From NCBI GenBank assembly GCA_001602435.1, contig CP012156.1, forward strand, positions 1,384,001 through 1,448,000: a stretch of DNA of 64,000 bases, written 5' to 3'. Shown piece by piece: positions 36,381 to 44,903 of this stretch. The DNA comes from Hyphomonadaceae bacterium UKL13-1. Lineage in GTDB: Bacteria; Pseudomonadota; Alphaproteobacteria; Caulobacterales; Aquidulcibacteraceae. Every line of letters starts with the position of its first letter. Positions within the stretch are counted from its first letter, which is position 1. The position numbers and the translations under genes were made by a program. The notes under the pieces were generated by a model. The model was not told where the DNA came from. It did not search any database and saw only the letters and a program-made list of their open reading frames with translations.

Positions 36381-36818
36381 ATGAGCCACGCCTTCCATAA
36401 ATTCTGGCTGAAAGTCACGGCTGTGGTCGTGGGCTCATTTGGTCCGGTGTTCTTTTTGGGAACCATGGCGGCGACGCTTGAGCCTGCCAGATGGACCTTG
36501 GATCTGCTCAGTTGGCCATTGGATGGCGGGACAACCTACACCTCTCCCGATACCCGCTTTCTTTCAGCGCTCACGGGGGGATTTTTGGCAGGCTGGGGCG
36601 TGATGATCTGGTGCTTATCAGTTTGGGTCTATGATCGTGCGCCAGAGGCCGTCCGACGTACCGCACTGGCGGGCATTCTGACGTGGTTTTGTTTAGACAG
36701 TGCTGGGTCGATTGCCTCGGGCAATCCGTCCAATGCTCTGTTCAATATTCTGGTGCTGCTAGTCGCCGTTGGCCCCTTATGGTGGCCTGTCCGTGAACAG
36801 GCGACCACAGGGGGCTAG
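36381..36818 (+). CDS. Four-helix small membrane protein, paralogue B
   Basis: 145 residues: hydrophobic segments around VVVGSFGPVFFLGTMAATL, FLSALTGGFLAGWGVMIWCL, RTALAGILTWFCLDSAGSIA and LFNILVLLVAVGPLWW. It shares the layout and several motifs of the protein encoded at 34536-34955 on the other side of the XRE gene, so the two are likely paralogues. It is 5 bases downstream of the epoxide-hydrolase-like gene and overlaps the convergent CoA-transferase gene by 4 bases. Function unknown. Confidence 0.75.
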   Translation: MSHAFHKFWLKVTAVVVGSFGPVFFLGTMAATLEPARWTLDLLSWPLDGGTTYTSPDTRFLSALTGGFLAGWGVMIWCLSVWVYDRAPEAVRRTALAGILTWFCLDSAGSIASGNPSNALFNILVLLVAVGPLWWPVREQATTGG

Positions 36819-38020
36819 AGCTTCTCAGCGACTGTATTCTTCGCCAGAAGGGCTTCGATTTCGTTCTCGCTAAAGCCTGCCTCGGCCAAAACCGCGCGTG
36901 CATCCTTGCCGGGTGTGGGCACCGGCCGCTTGGTCGCCTCTGGGATGCCAGGGAAGCGAATTGGCCCTGAGGGAGAAGCCTTAGAACCGCCTTGCCCATC
37001 CTCAATCTGGGTCATGCCACCGGCGGCCAAGAATTGCGGGTCGGCGACGGTTTCAGCGGGGCTTTGCACAGGAGCCCAGACGAGATCGTGCGCGTCTAAC
37101 CGGGTCGCGATATCGGCGAAGTCGCGGGACGCGAAAACCTCATCCATCAAGGCAACCAAGGTTGGCCCATTCTCTCGTCGTGCTTTCGAAGTGGCAAAAC
37201 GGGGATCATTTTGCAGGTCTTCAAGGCTAAGGGCTTGGCAGAAGCCCGGCCAATCGGCGGTTCCTTGCCGGGGCAGGAGGGTCAGCCAGCGACCATCGCG
37301 GCATTGAAAGAAGTTGGCCAGTGGATTGACGGCCTCAGGGCGAGGGCGAGTCGACGCCAGCCGGCCAAAACGCATCTGGATCGACATATCCGAGCCCAAT
37401 GTATATGTGCCGGCGCGCAGGAGGGATGCGTCAACATGCTGCCCCTTACCCGTGCTGTGACGGCTATGTACTGCCGCCAAAATGCCGGCAACGGTTGAAA
37501 GCGAGCAGATGTGATCACCGACACCGGTGCGGATCGGAAAGGGCTCAACGCCTTTCGGCGCCGTCAGCCGAGCCCAGCCAGAGCGCGACCAGAACGCAGC
37601 CACATCAAAGCCAGCGCGGTCCACATCGGGGCCCTCTAGTCCGTATCCAGTGACATTGGCGTAGATCAAACGGGGGTTTACGGCTGATAAAGCGGCATAG
37701 TCGAGACCAGCGCGTGTCAGGCCGCCCGGACGCACATTGGTGATAAAGACATCGGCGTCTGCTACCAATTTCCTCACCAAATCGCGGCCTTCGTCCTGTG
37801 CAGTATCAATGATGATGGAGCGCTTGCCGCGATTATCGAGGTCAAAAACCGGGTTCTCCGCGATATCAGAGCCGATGGTATCAAAGAAGCGACGGATCGG
37901 ATCGCCACCGGGCGGCTCTATCTTAATTACGTCCGCTCCCCAATCGGCCATCAAGCCACCGGCACCTGGTGCTGCGATGTATGTGGCATATTCGATGACT
38001 TTGAGACCTGTGAGCAGCAT
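36815..38020 (-). CDS. CaiB/BaiF family (class III) CoA-transferase
   Basis: 401 residues. The N-terminus LLTGLKVIEYATYIAAPGAG and GADVIKIEPPGGDPIR, the segment LDNRGKRSIIIDTAQDEGRD, NVRPGGLTRAGLDYAAL and the catalytic-Asp region IRTGVGDH all match class III CoA-transferases, which move CoA between acids through an aspartyl-CoA intermediate. The closest well-known types are formyl-CoA and alpha-methylacyl-CoA racemase relatives, and the actual substrate cannot be told. Convergent to and overlapping the membrane-protein gene by 4 bases. Confidence 0.9.
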   Translation of the reverse strand: MLLTGLKVIEYATYIAAPGAGGLMADWGADVIKIEPPGGDPIRRFFDTIGSDIAENPVFDLDNRGKRSIIIDTAQDEGRDLVRKLVADADVFITNVRPGGLTRAGLDYAALSAVNPRLIYANVTGYGLEGPDVDRAGFDVAAFWSRSGWARLTAPKGVEPFPIRTGVGDHICSLSTVAGILAAVHSRHSTGKGQHVDASLLRAGTYTLGSDMSIQMRFGRLASTRPRPEAVNPLANFFQCRDGRWLTLLPRQGTADWPGFCQALSLEDLQNDPRFATSKARRENGPTLVALMDEVFASRDFADIATRLDAHDLVWAPVQSPAETVADPQFLAAGGMTQIEDGQGGSKASPSGPIRFPGIPEATKRPVPTPGKDARAVLAEAGFSENEIEALLAKNTVAEKL

Positions 38021-38183
38021 GATGTGTTTCCCCGAAGATTTTGATTTTTAGATTCTGATTTTTATACTCGACCTGCATCACAACAGCCCAAGTGTTTACC
38101 TGTGTAAAGACGCCATTAACCCTAACAGAGCACCTTAGCTGTGTTGCGAATCACGGCAAATGTGGTTCTGGGAGCGATGTGTC

Positions 38184-39332
38184 ATGGGCGTTTCAACGCT
38201 ACGCGTAAATCTGAGTGAAGCAGACATTCGGGCCTTAATCAAAGGCGATACCGATGAGGATCGCGCTTTGGCCTGTTATCGGCTGTGTCGACGTATCGAT
38301 ACGGTGACCTTGACCGATGAAGAACGCGCATATGCTGAGCAAATCTTGCAGATTGTCGTCACAGGCGCCGCTGAGCGCGTGCGCCGTGCATTGGCCGTGA
38401 CCTTGAAGGCTTCGCCAAACCTTCCTCCAGAAATTGCATCAAAGCTTGCGCGCGATATTGAATCGATTGCAGTGCCACTGCTGGAAAGTTCACCAGTACT
38501 CAGTGATGAGGATCTGGTTGAAATTCTTGAATCGGCAGAGCCTGCTCGCCAATATGCAATCGCCCGTCGTGAGACTTTGTCGGAGGCGGTCACCACGGCT
38601 TTATGCACCTTTGGTGTGGATGGCGCTATCATTGAAGCGCTTCATAATGAAGCTGCCGAATTCAATGATGTAGGCATGACCCGTGCCCTGGACCGTTTCC
38701 CAACTGGGCGAGCCTTGCAAGAGGCAATGCTTGAGCGGCCGATCTTGCCTGTGCTGGTTTCTGAAAAGTTAGCAGCGCGCTTGACGGGTGAATTGTTTGA
38801 TCGTTTGGTCGAAAAGCATGCCATGCCGCCGCAAATGGCAATCGATCTAGCCACCAACACGCGTGAGCGCGCGGGCATTGATTTGATCGCGCAGGCGGGC
38901 TTGCAAGCCGACATGAAGCGATATGTCCAGCAATTGCATCTCAATGGCCGCTTGACCCCCAGCTTTGTGCTACGCGCGCTTTGCCAGGGTGAAGTGCGTT
39001 TGGTTGAATATGCCTTTGCTGAACTGGCAGGCATTCCGCACAACAAAGCTTGGCTGTTGGTTCATGATGGCGGCACCATGGGGCTTCGAGCGATCTTCGA
39101 GCGAGCCAACATGCCGCCAAGCCTTTATCCGGCTTTCCGGGCAGCGATCGAAGTCTTGCATGAGACCGAGTTTGACGGCACGGCTGACGATCGTATCCGC
39201 TTCCGCAAGCGCATGATTGAGCGCGTCCTGACACGGTTCCAGTCTATCCCGGACGAGGATTTGAACTACCTCCTCGAAAAGCTCGACTATGTGCGGGAAG
39301 AGGCTGAAGAAAAGCGCGTCGCTGTCGGTTAA
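38184..39332 (+). CDS. DUF2336 protein A
   Basis: 382 residues of helical-repeat character: VNLSEADIRALIKGDTDEDR, RRALAVTLKASPNLPPEIAS and VPLLESSPVLSDEDLVEILE, followed by further HEAT-like units and a charged tail. This is the DUF2336 family, common in Alphaproteobacteria and of unknown function. ATG 38184 has GGGAG about 10 bases upstream. TTAACC and a GAATC (GANTC) site lie in the 75 bases before the start. The 3' end overlaps the convergent EAL gene by 4 bases, and a second DUF2336 gene lies 3 kb away. Confidence 0.85.
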   Translation: MGVSTLRVNLSEADIRALIKGDTDEDRALACYRLCRRIDTVTLTDEERAYAEQILQIVVTGAAERVRRALAVTLKASPNLPPEIASKLARDIESIAVPLLESSPVLSDEDLVEILESAEPARQYAIARRETLSEAVTTALCTFGVDGAIIEALHNEAAEFNDVGMTRALDRFPTGRALQEAMLERPILPVLVSEKLAARLTGELFDRLVEKHAMPPQMAIDLATNTRERAGIDLIAQAGLQADMKRYVQQLHLNGRLTPSFVLRALCQGEVRLVEYAFAELAGIPHNKAWLLVHDGGTMGLRAIFERANMPPSLYPAFRAAIEVLHETEFDGTADDRIRFRKRMIERVLTRFQSIPDEDLNYLLEKLDYVREEAEEKRVAVG

Positions 39333-40324
39333 GCCGCTTCGGAGCTGGTTTGATCCAAATCCGTCAACTCTTCTAGGCTGAAAAGCTGGAGAGGGGCGTG
39401 TGTGTCGCTTGGAACCAAATCAGTTTGGTCTTGCGCTTGCACGGTTTCTAATGACGTGTCCAAAGCTCGTAATTCAGCTCTTGGGTTTGGTATGGATTCA
39501 ACATCGCGTTCCAGCCCAGAAGGTTGTTCGCGCAGCATTTCTGAGGCTGCCTGAAAACTTAAAGGCGGCGAAACAAAATGTCCTTGTAGCCGGGTGAAGC
39601 CAATCTGATTGCATTGCCGGATCGCCTTGGCGGTTTCTGCCCCGACCGCGACAACCGGAATGTCGGCGGCTTGAGCCGCTTGAATTCGGCGCATAAAGGC
39701 GCTGGCACCGACAGAATGAAGGCGGCTAGCAACCGTTAGCATCGTTGAGCCACCACACTTAAGCTGGCAGAAGAGGGCGCGCGCCCGTTTGTCGAGCGCA
39801 AGACTTGGTGGTCCCTTGGCGTCTAGAGCGATTTTGAAGCCAAAGCCGGCCAATATCTCCAAACAGGCGAAGCCTTGACTGCCGATGCAGGTCAATTCCT
39901 CTTCGTCAATCTCGAGGATGATCCACTCCGGTCGCGCACCTTCACTCAGTACACAAGCGGTTAGATCTCGACCAAAGCTAGGGTCCAGAACGTCCGTCAT
40001 GGAGATGTTGATAGCGACATCAATGGCATGGCCATGATTGCGCCAAGTATAGACGGCGCGTGCAGCTTGGGCGGCAAGCGTTCGGCTCATCACGCCAATG
40101 AGGCCTTCCTTGGCTGCGAGGCTGAAGAACAGGCCGGGGGATAATATGCCAAGCTTTGGGTGGTGCCAGCGGGCGACACCTTCAAAGGCGACAATTTCTT
40201 TGGTGGATAGATCGACTTGTGGCTGAAAAGCGAGTTGGATTTCGCCCGCAGCGAGGCTTGAAAGCAATTCAACGCGTGCCAAGGAAACCACTTGCGATAC
40301 CATCGTCTCGACCCTGATCCACAT
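39329..40324 (-). CDS. Degenerate EAL-domain protein
   Basis: 331 residues with an EAL fold: LAFQPQVDLSTKEIVAFEGV, ARWHHPKLGILSPGLFF, AINISMTDVLDP, WIILEIDEEEL and LQGHFVSPPLSF. Active cyclic-di-GMP phosphodiesterases have EAL, DDFG and AEGVE. Here these read EGV, DAKG and AVGAE, so a metal-binding Asp and a catalytic Glu are missing. The likely role is cyclic-di-GMP binding or protein interaction rather than hydrolysis. The C-terminal 70 residues are acidic and low in complexity. No signal or membrane segment is seen. An internal ATG at 40303 is an alternative start. Confidence 0.82.
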   Translation of the reverse strand: MWIRVETMVSQVVSLARVELLSSLAAGEIQLAFQPQVDLSTKEIVAFEGVARWHHPKLGILSPGLFFSLAAKEGLIGVMSRTLAAQAARAVYTWRNHGHAIDVAINISMTDVLDPSFGRDLTACVLSEGARPEWIILEIDEEELTCIGSQGFACLEILAGFGFKIALDAKGPPSLALDKRARALFCQLKCGGSTMLTVASRLHSVGASAFMRRIQAAQAADIPVVAVGAETAKAIRQCNQIGFTRLQGHFVSPPLSFQAASEMLREQPSGLERDVESIPNPRAELRALDTSLETVQAQDQTDLVPSDTHAPLQLFSLEELTDLDQTSSEAA

Positions 40325-40413
40325 CCTGGCAAGTTAGAACCAGTACTGTGCTAGCAGTCAGGCCTTAAGCGGCAGTCAGATCGGTCGGGACAATTTTACG
40401 CGTATTGCCAAAG

Positions 40414-40443
40414 AAAAAACCCGACCAAATGGCCGGGTTTTTT
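40414..40443 (-). terminator. Rho-independent terminator of the Hpt gene
   Basis: On the minus strand AAAAAACCCGGCC pairs with GGTCGGGTTTTTT around loop ATTT. The single imperfect pair is G-U in the minus-strand transcript but A-C in the plus, which favours minus-strand use. It begins 21 bases after the Hpt stop. Confidence 0.88.
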
Positions 40444-40464
40444 CTTGGAAAAGATTGGTGTTGT

Positions 40465-40956
40465 TTACTGGCCAGCTGCGTAGCGGTTCACCTGCGTCTG
40501 CAACTCGATCAACAACGCTTTGCCGATCGGATGATCGCTATCTTTAATGTTTTGCTTCACCGCTGCAATGATCGCGCCGACATGGGCGCCCAGAATTTGA
40601 CGCGGGGCTTGGGCGCGACCTTCAGGACTATCGATCAACTTGCACAAGGATGCAGCAAATTGCGAGACAATCGGGAAGCCATAGGTAGAACCCAAGCCCT
40701 TCAAGTCATGCGCACGGCGGTAAAATTCTTCGAGTTCATGTTCACCCGACCCTTGCTTGTTGACAACGGCATAAGCCGCTTCAAGCTTGACCAGCTCATC
40801 ATTCAGCCAACCGCCAAATTGGTCAGACATGGATGCCAGAGCCGCTTCTGCTCGAGCAATCGCTGCGGCGTCGAACCCGCCAAGACGATTACCCAATTTC
40901 GCTTTCAAGCGGTTAGGTGGGGAGATAAATTCAACTTGGTCGTCTTGGCTGGACAT
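40465..40956 (-). CDS. Orphan Hpt (histidine phosphotransfer) protein
   Basis: 163 residues with the Hpt signature FYRRAHDLKGLGSTYGFP, phospho-acceptor His83. It has the expected helical bundle and no kinase, receiver or membrane part. ATG 40956 has GGAG 6 bases upstream. A longer start at 40968 is less likely. Hpt proteins shuttle phosphate between hybrid kinases and response regulators. The hybrid kinase at 23.5 kb is one candidate partner but there is no direct evidence. It lies between the EAL and NAD kinase genes. Confidence 0.85.
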   Translation of the reverse strand: MSSQDDQVEFISPPNRLKAKLGNRLGGFDAAAIARAEAALASMSDQFGGWLNDELVKLEAAYAVVNKQGSGEHELEEFYRRAHDLKGLGSTYGFPIVSQFAASLCKLIDSPEGRAQAPRQILGAHVGAIIAAVKQNIKDSDHPIGKALLIELQTQVNRYAAGQ

Positions 40957-41084
40957 CTTAAACTCCACTCTAAATGAATACGTATCAAATTGCGTTTAAT
41001 AGATTATGAAAGAGCGAAACTTGGTCTGTTTGTTGTGCGCAGATACCTAAGGGTACTTAGAGCCGTATGAGCAAACAGATTGAA

Positions 41085-41867
41085 TTACTGCGCAAATTGT
41101 TCGGCCAACATCCTCTCATCCAAGGATCGATCCGGGTCGAACAGCATGACCATGCTGCGCGAACGATCTTCTCGAATGCTAACGCTAGCAACATTGCGGA
41201 CTTCTTGGCTGTCAGCAGAGGCTGCTACTGGGCGTAAGTCTGCATCCAAGACTTCAAACCGCACATGTGATTCTCGTCGAAGTAACGCACCCCGCCACCG
41301 GCGAGGACGAAACACGCTGATCGGTGTCAGTGCGAGTAATCCACATCCTAACGGCAAAATCGGGCCATGGGCCGAGAGATTGTAGGCCGTACTGCCAGCA
41401 GGTGTTGCAACCAGCACCCCGTCACAAATGATCTCATTCAGTCGCTCTGCTTCATCCACTACGATCCGCAATCTTGCGGTCTGATGGGTTTGACGTAGGA
41501 GAGATACTTCATTGATGGCAACATGATCGTGAATTTGGCCATCAACTTGAACGGTGGACATACGCAATGGATGGATGACCGATGCTTTGGCTGCAGCGAT
41601 TCGGTCGGGTAGATCGCCCTCGCGGTAATCATTCATCAGAAAGCCAATTGTGCCTTGGTTCAAACCAAACACGGGTATGCCGTCATCCATATGCCGTCTG
41701 AGGGTCTCCAGCATCAAGCCATCGCCTCCGAGGGCTACAATTACATCGGCATCGCTTTCTTTAACCGAGCCATAAAGATGACGCATGCGCAACATGGCTT
41801 CGCGCGCCTCCGGTCGCGCGCTAGCAACAAAAGCAATGCGTTCAAGGCGTCTACGCGAAGTCGTCAT
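41085..41867 (-). CDS. nadK: NAD kinase
   Basis: 260 residues, normal length, phosphorylating NAD to NADP. Motifs are VIVALGGDGLMLETLR (GGDG), GLNQGTIGFLMN, the NE motif HVAINEVSL and ICDGVLVATPAGSTAYNLSA. It lies in a signalling block, but the enzyme itself is housekeeping. A short plus-strand frame over it is a shadow. Confidence 0.95.
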   Translation of the reverse strand: MTTSRRRLERIAFVASARPEAREAMLRMRHLYGSVKESDADVIVALGGDGLMLETLRRHMDDGIPVFGLNQGTIGFLMNDYREGDLPDRIAAAKASVIHPLRMSTVQVDGQIHDHVAINEVSLLRQTHQTARLRIVVDEAERLNEIICDGVLVATPAGSTAYNLSAHGPILPLGCGLLALTPISVFRPRRWRGALLRRESHVRFEVLDADLRPVAASADSQEVRNVASVSIREDRSRSMVMLFDPDRSLDERMLAEQFAQ

Positions 41868-41932
41868 GGACTCTATCCAACCAAAGGCAAACTATCCCTC
41901 TAGAACGAGAAGAGAGCGGCTTCTACTCTTTA

Positions 41933-43021
41933 TTAGTTGGTCATGCCTTTTGCAAAGGCAGTGCGCGCTGCGCCGGGCGAACAACGCATCCAGACGAGAG
42001 CGACAGTGCGATCGTCCCCGATGGTCCACGGGATCGAACGCACCTCTAGAGTCTCGTAAATAGTTCTGACAATTGAGGAATCAAAATTAGCCGCCCGAGC
42101 TGCAAGCGCGATGCTCTCAGTTTCAGCGCTCACGAGTTTCCGGCTGACACCCGCTACGGGCAATTCCAAGATACGGGCGATGCCGCGCACAAAATGCTCA
42201 CGCTCTCCGCGCATCAAAGCTGCGACCAAGAAACCGGGGGTTGGCTTCACATCTAAATTGCGCGTGGTCTTGCGAACGGTCTCGACGACACGCTCAGGCA
42301 TGGGATGATGGAAGAGACTCTTCGTGGCCTGTGAAGCGGCTTCCGCTGTCGAGTCAGCAACAACATTTACCAAACGGCTGGCAATACGTGGTGATACGCG
42401 AGCGGTGATGACGTCACGGGCTTCTGCGCCGGCGATCGCAAAAGCAGCAGCAACCAGGCTAGGGGGCAAGTCGTGACGGGTAATGAGGGAATTAAGTGAG
42501 TCTGGGGTATCAGACAGCACATTCATGGCGCGCTCAAAATCACTTGCGGCGATCCGAGCCGTCACATTTGATGCCAAATTGCTGAGGATTTTCTTGTCTT
42601 CCGTCTCAATCAGGCTGTGAGAGACCATCTCGCCAATGCACGAACGCTCGGCAATCGTCATGCGATGTTCAAAGCCGCAGGCTTTGACTACCTCAACAAG
42701 AATATCGTCATTGAGAATGGGACAGAAGGCTAGGATTGGTTGCGCGATATCGAAGGAATCCAAGGCCAGTTCCCGAACCAACTCGATCGGGGCCCAATCC
42801 GCCATTGCCAAAGTTGCCGACAGCTTCAAACGAACTTCTTGCCGCGCAAAATTATATAGTTTGACGAGGATATCAGAGAACAATGTCCGCTCCATCAAAC
42901 TGGCTTCTTCGCCCGTATCGAGGAACTGAGCGGCAGTAGCAGCTACCAATGCCTCTCTGGCCTCGCGCGAACTGTTTTCTGCGAGCGAAATTAGGGGATG
43001 ATTGGTGCTATTGTTTCCCAT
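41933..43021 (-). CDS. DUF2336 protein B
   Basis: 362 residues of all-helical repeat type with DUF2336 features: VRLKLSATLAMADWAPIELV, AQPILAFCPILNDDILVEVV and GFLVAALMRGEREHFVRGIA. Corresponding segments (VPLLESSPVLSDEDLVEILE, FVLRALCQGEVRLVEYAFAE) are visible in protein A at 38.2-39.3 kb, so the two are paralogues with low overall similarity. No strong ribosome-binding site precedes ATG 43021. Divergent from the class II aldolase gene. Function unknown. Confidence 0.82.
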   Translation of the reverse strand: MGNNSTNHPLISLAENSSREAREALVAATAAQFLDTGEEASLMERTLFSDILVKLYNFARQEVRLKLSATLAMADWAPIELVRELALDSFDIAQPILAFCPILNDDILVEVVKACGFEHRMTIAERSCIGEMVSHSLIETEDKKILSNLASNVTARIAASDFERAMNVLSDTPDSLNSLITRHDLPPSLVAAAFAIAGAEARDVITARVSPRIASRLVNVVADSTAEAASQATKSLFHHPMPERVVETVRKTTRNLDVKPTPGFLVAALMRGEREHFVRGIARILELPVAGVSRKLVSAETESIALAARAANFDSSIVRTIYETLEVRSIPWTIGDDRTVALVWMRCSPGAARTAFAKGMTN

Positions 43022-43157
43022 TGCGTTATGATGGGTAGTGTCGGTGTGGTTACCAGAATGTAAACGGCATTCATAAGAATGCAGAGTTTCTGCAGGTAAC
43101 TTGACCCAAAATCAAAGTGGGGCAAGAGTGCTGTCCCGGTCGTGGAGGTAACGTTTA

Positions 43158-44003
43158 ATGAATGCTCATACCCAGAATTCAAGCTCGCAGGGTGGTACCG
43201 CTTTGCCCGCAGGCGCAGCGCCTGCTTTAACTGGTATGATGGCCAGCGCTGCCCCAATCTACGGTGAAAAAGTTGACGATGCAGAGTGGCGCGCGCGCGT
43301 CGATTGCGCGGCTCTTTACCGTTTGATCGCGCTTTACGGCTGGGATGATATGATTTTCACGCACATCTCTTTGCGCCTGCCAGGACCGGATCATCACTTC
43401 TTGATTAATCCCTACGGCTTCATGTTTGACGAGATTACAGCTTCTTCGCTGGTGAAGGTCGACTTAAATGGCAATGTCATTGAGCCGACGCCATATTTCA
43501 TCAATCCAGCTGGCTTTACCATTCACTCGGCGATTCACGCTGCCCGCGAGGATGCGATGTGCGTCATTCATTGCCACAGCGACGCTGGGGTTGCCGTAAG
43601 CGCGCAAAAGGGCGGTCTTTTGCCAATTTCGCAAACGGCGATGGCTTGTACGGCAGACCTTGCATATCATGATTACGAAGGCGTTGCTCTCGACCTTGAT
43701 GAGCGCGAGCGTTTGGTGAAAGATATTGGCACCAAGAACTTTATGTTACTGCGTAACCACGGGACGCTGACGGTTGGTGAGTCTGCCGCGTCGGCCTTCA
43801 TGCGGATGTTTTACCTAGAACGCGCTTGCAAGATGCAGGTCCTCGCCCAAGCGGGTGGAGAGCTTTTGACCTGTGATGAGGCGATGGAGGAGCGGGTAGG
43901 CCAGCAAGTCAAACCTGCATTTACTCAGGCACTTGGCGGAATGTTGGCGTGGCCGGGCCTCTTGCGCAAGGTGGCACGCCAATCTCCAGGGTTCAACTCT
44001 TAA
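43158..44003 (+). CDS. Class II aldolase/adducin family protein
   Basis: 281 residues. WDDMIFTHISLRLPGPDHHF, NPYGFMFDEITASSLVKVDL, the zinc-binding HCHSDAGVAVS and LRNHGTLTVGESAASAFMRM define the class II aldolase fold. Members act on sugar phosphates such as fuculose- or ribulose-phosphate, but many family members in Proteobacteria have unknown substrates. ATG 43158 has GGAGGTAACGTTTA upstream. The 3' end may overlap the start of the next gene by 55 bases. Confidence 0.9.
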   Translation: MNAHTQNSSSQGGTALPAGAAPALTGMMASAAPIYGEKVDDAEWRARVDCAALYRLIALYGWDDMIFTHISLRLPGPDHHFLINPYGFMFDEITASSLVKVDLNGNVIEPTPYFINPAGFTIHSAIHAAREDAMCVIHCHSDAGVAVSAQKGGLLPISQTAMACTADLAYHDYEGVALDLDERERLVKDIGTKNFMLLRNHGTLTVGESAASAFMRMFYLERACKMQVLAQAGGELLTCDEAMEERVGQQVKPAFTQALGGMLAWPGLLRKVARQSPGFNS

Positions 44004-44707
44004 GTCGCTCCAAGCTTTCAGCTTGGCTTTGTTGTGCGTGGGTCGGGCTTACACCCGCGGCTACGGCTGCTGGTGCATGGCTGCCGGCCCAGCATCATGG
44101 CGTGCTGATTGCCAATTTGGTCGAAATCAAAACCGACCAAGCGCAACCTGGTACGTCATTTGAGCTGTATGGAGAATATGGCCTGAAGCGCGGTTGGGCC
44201 TTTGTGGCCGCCCCTTCGCTCAGCCAAGCTGTGCAATCGCCATCTGAGGAATGGGTGGTGGATGAAGTGATGGTGGCGGCGCGACGCAAGCTCTACGTCA
44301 GCGAAAGTGTTGCTATTTCAACCCAAATTGGTGGCTTTTCCATCCCGAACTCTGGGGAACAACGTGATCGCGCCTACGGGGTAGAGACGCGGATTGCGAT
44401 CGGTAAGAGCTTTGGGGATAAGGGCTGGCTCAATGTGGAAGCAGCCTCGCGCTCGTGCGGGGAGGCTGGCGTCGGCGGCCGATTTGACGCCACATTGGGG
44501 CTCAACATGGCCAGAAATCAAAAGTTTATCGTGAAGGCTTTTGGCGATGGCAATGGCTGCACGAAAGCGATTGTCCGGACGCAAATCAGCTATGTTCGGC
44601 CTTTGTCTGACAGGCTAGCCCTTGAGCTTGGCTGGCGACAGACCTTGTCCCAAGATTCTACGCGCGCGGATCGTGGCTTTGTGGTCGGGTTGTGGCAGAA
44701 ATTCTGA
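43949..44707 (+). CDS. Exported hypothetical protein, probable beta-rich
   Basis: 252 residues from GTG 43949, the only canonical start near the N-terminus in this frame, which lies inside the 3' end of the aldolase gene. A signal-like segment (SKLSAWLCCAWVGLTPAATA) follows at residues 22-42. The rest is rich in alternating polar/hydrophobic strands (FELYGEYGLKRGWAFVAAPS, RLALELGWRQTLS) and ends VVGLWQKF, suggesting an outer-membrane barrel ending in Phe. No family recognised. A true start just upstream of the signal segment may use a rare codon. Confidence 0.65.
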   Translation: MAGPLAQGGTPISRVQLLSRSKLSAWLCCAWVGLTPAATAAGAWLPAQHHGVLIANLVEIKTDQAQPGTSFELYGEYGLKRGWAFVAAPSLSQAVQSPSEEWVVDEVMVAARRKLYVSESVAISTQIGGFSIPNSGEQRDRAYGVETRIAIGKSFGDKGWLNVEAASRSCGEAGVGGRFDATLGLNMARNQKFIVKAFGDGNGCTKAIVRTQISYVRPLSDRLALELGWRQTLSQDSTRADRGFVVGLWQKF

Positions 44708-44903
44708 CCGGAAAGGCAAGTATTCTGCCCTATTTGCCCCATTGGGAGTTGCTGCGGCCATCAATCTGATCACGCGGCGTTCAGATTGCGTCAAAAGCGA
44801 TAAAAGTGCAGGGGATCATAATGACAAGGCGTTCACCCGCACGCTAAACTTCCGCTACTAAAGTCACGAAGGCAAAGAGAAGCCTGTCTCGGAGATATTT
44901 GTT

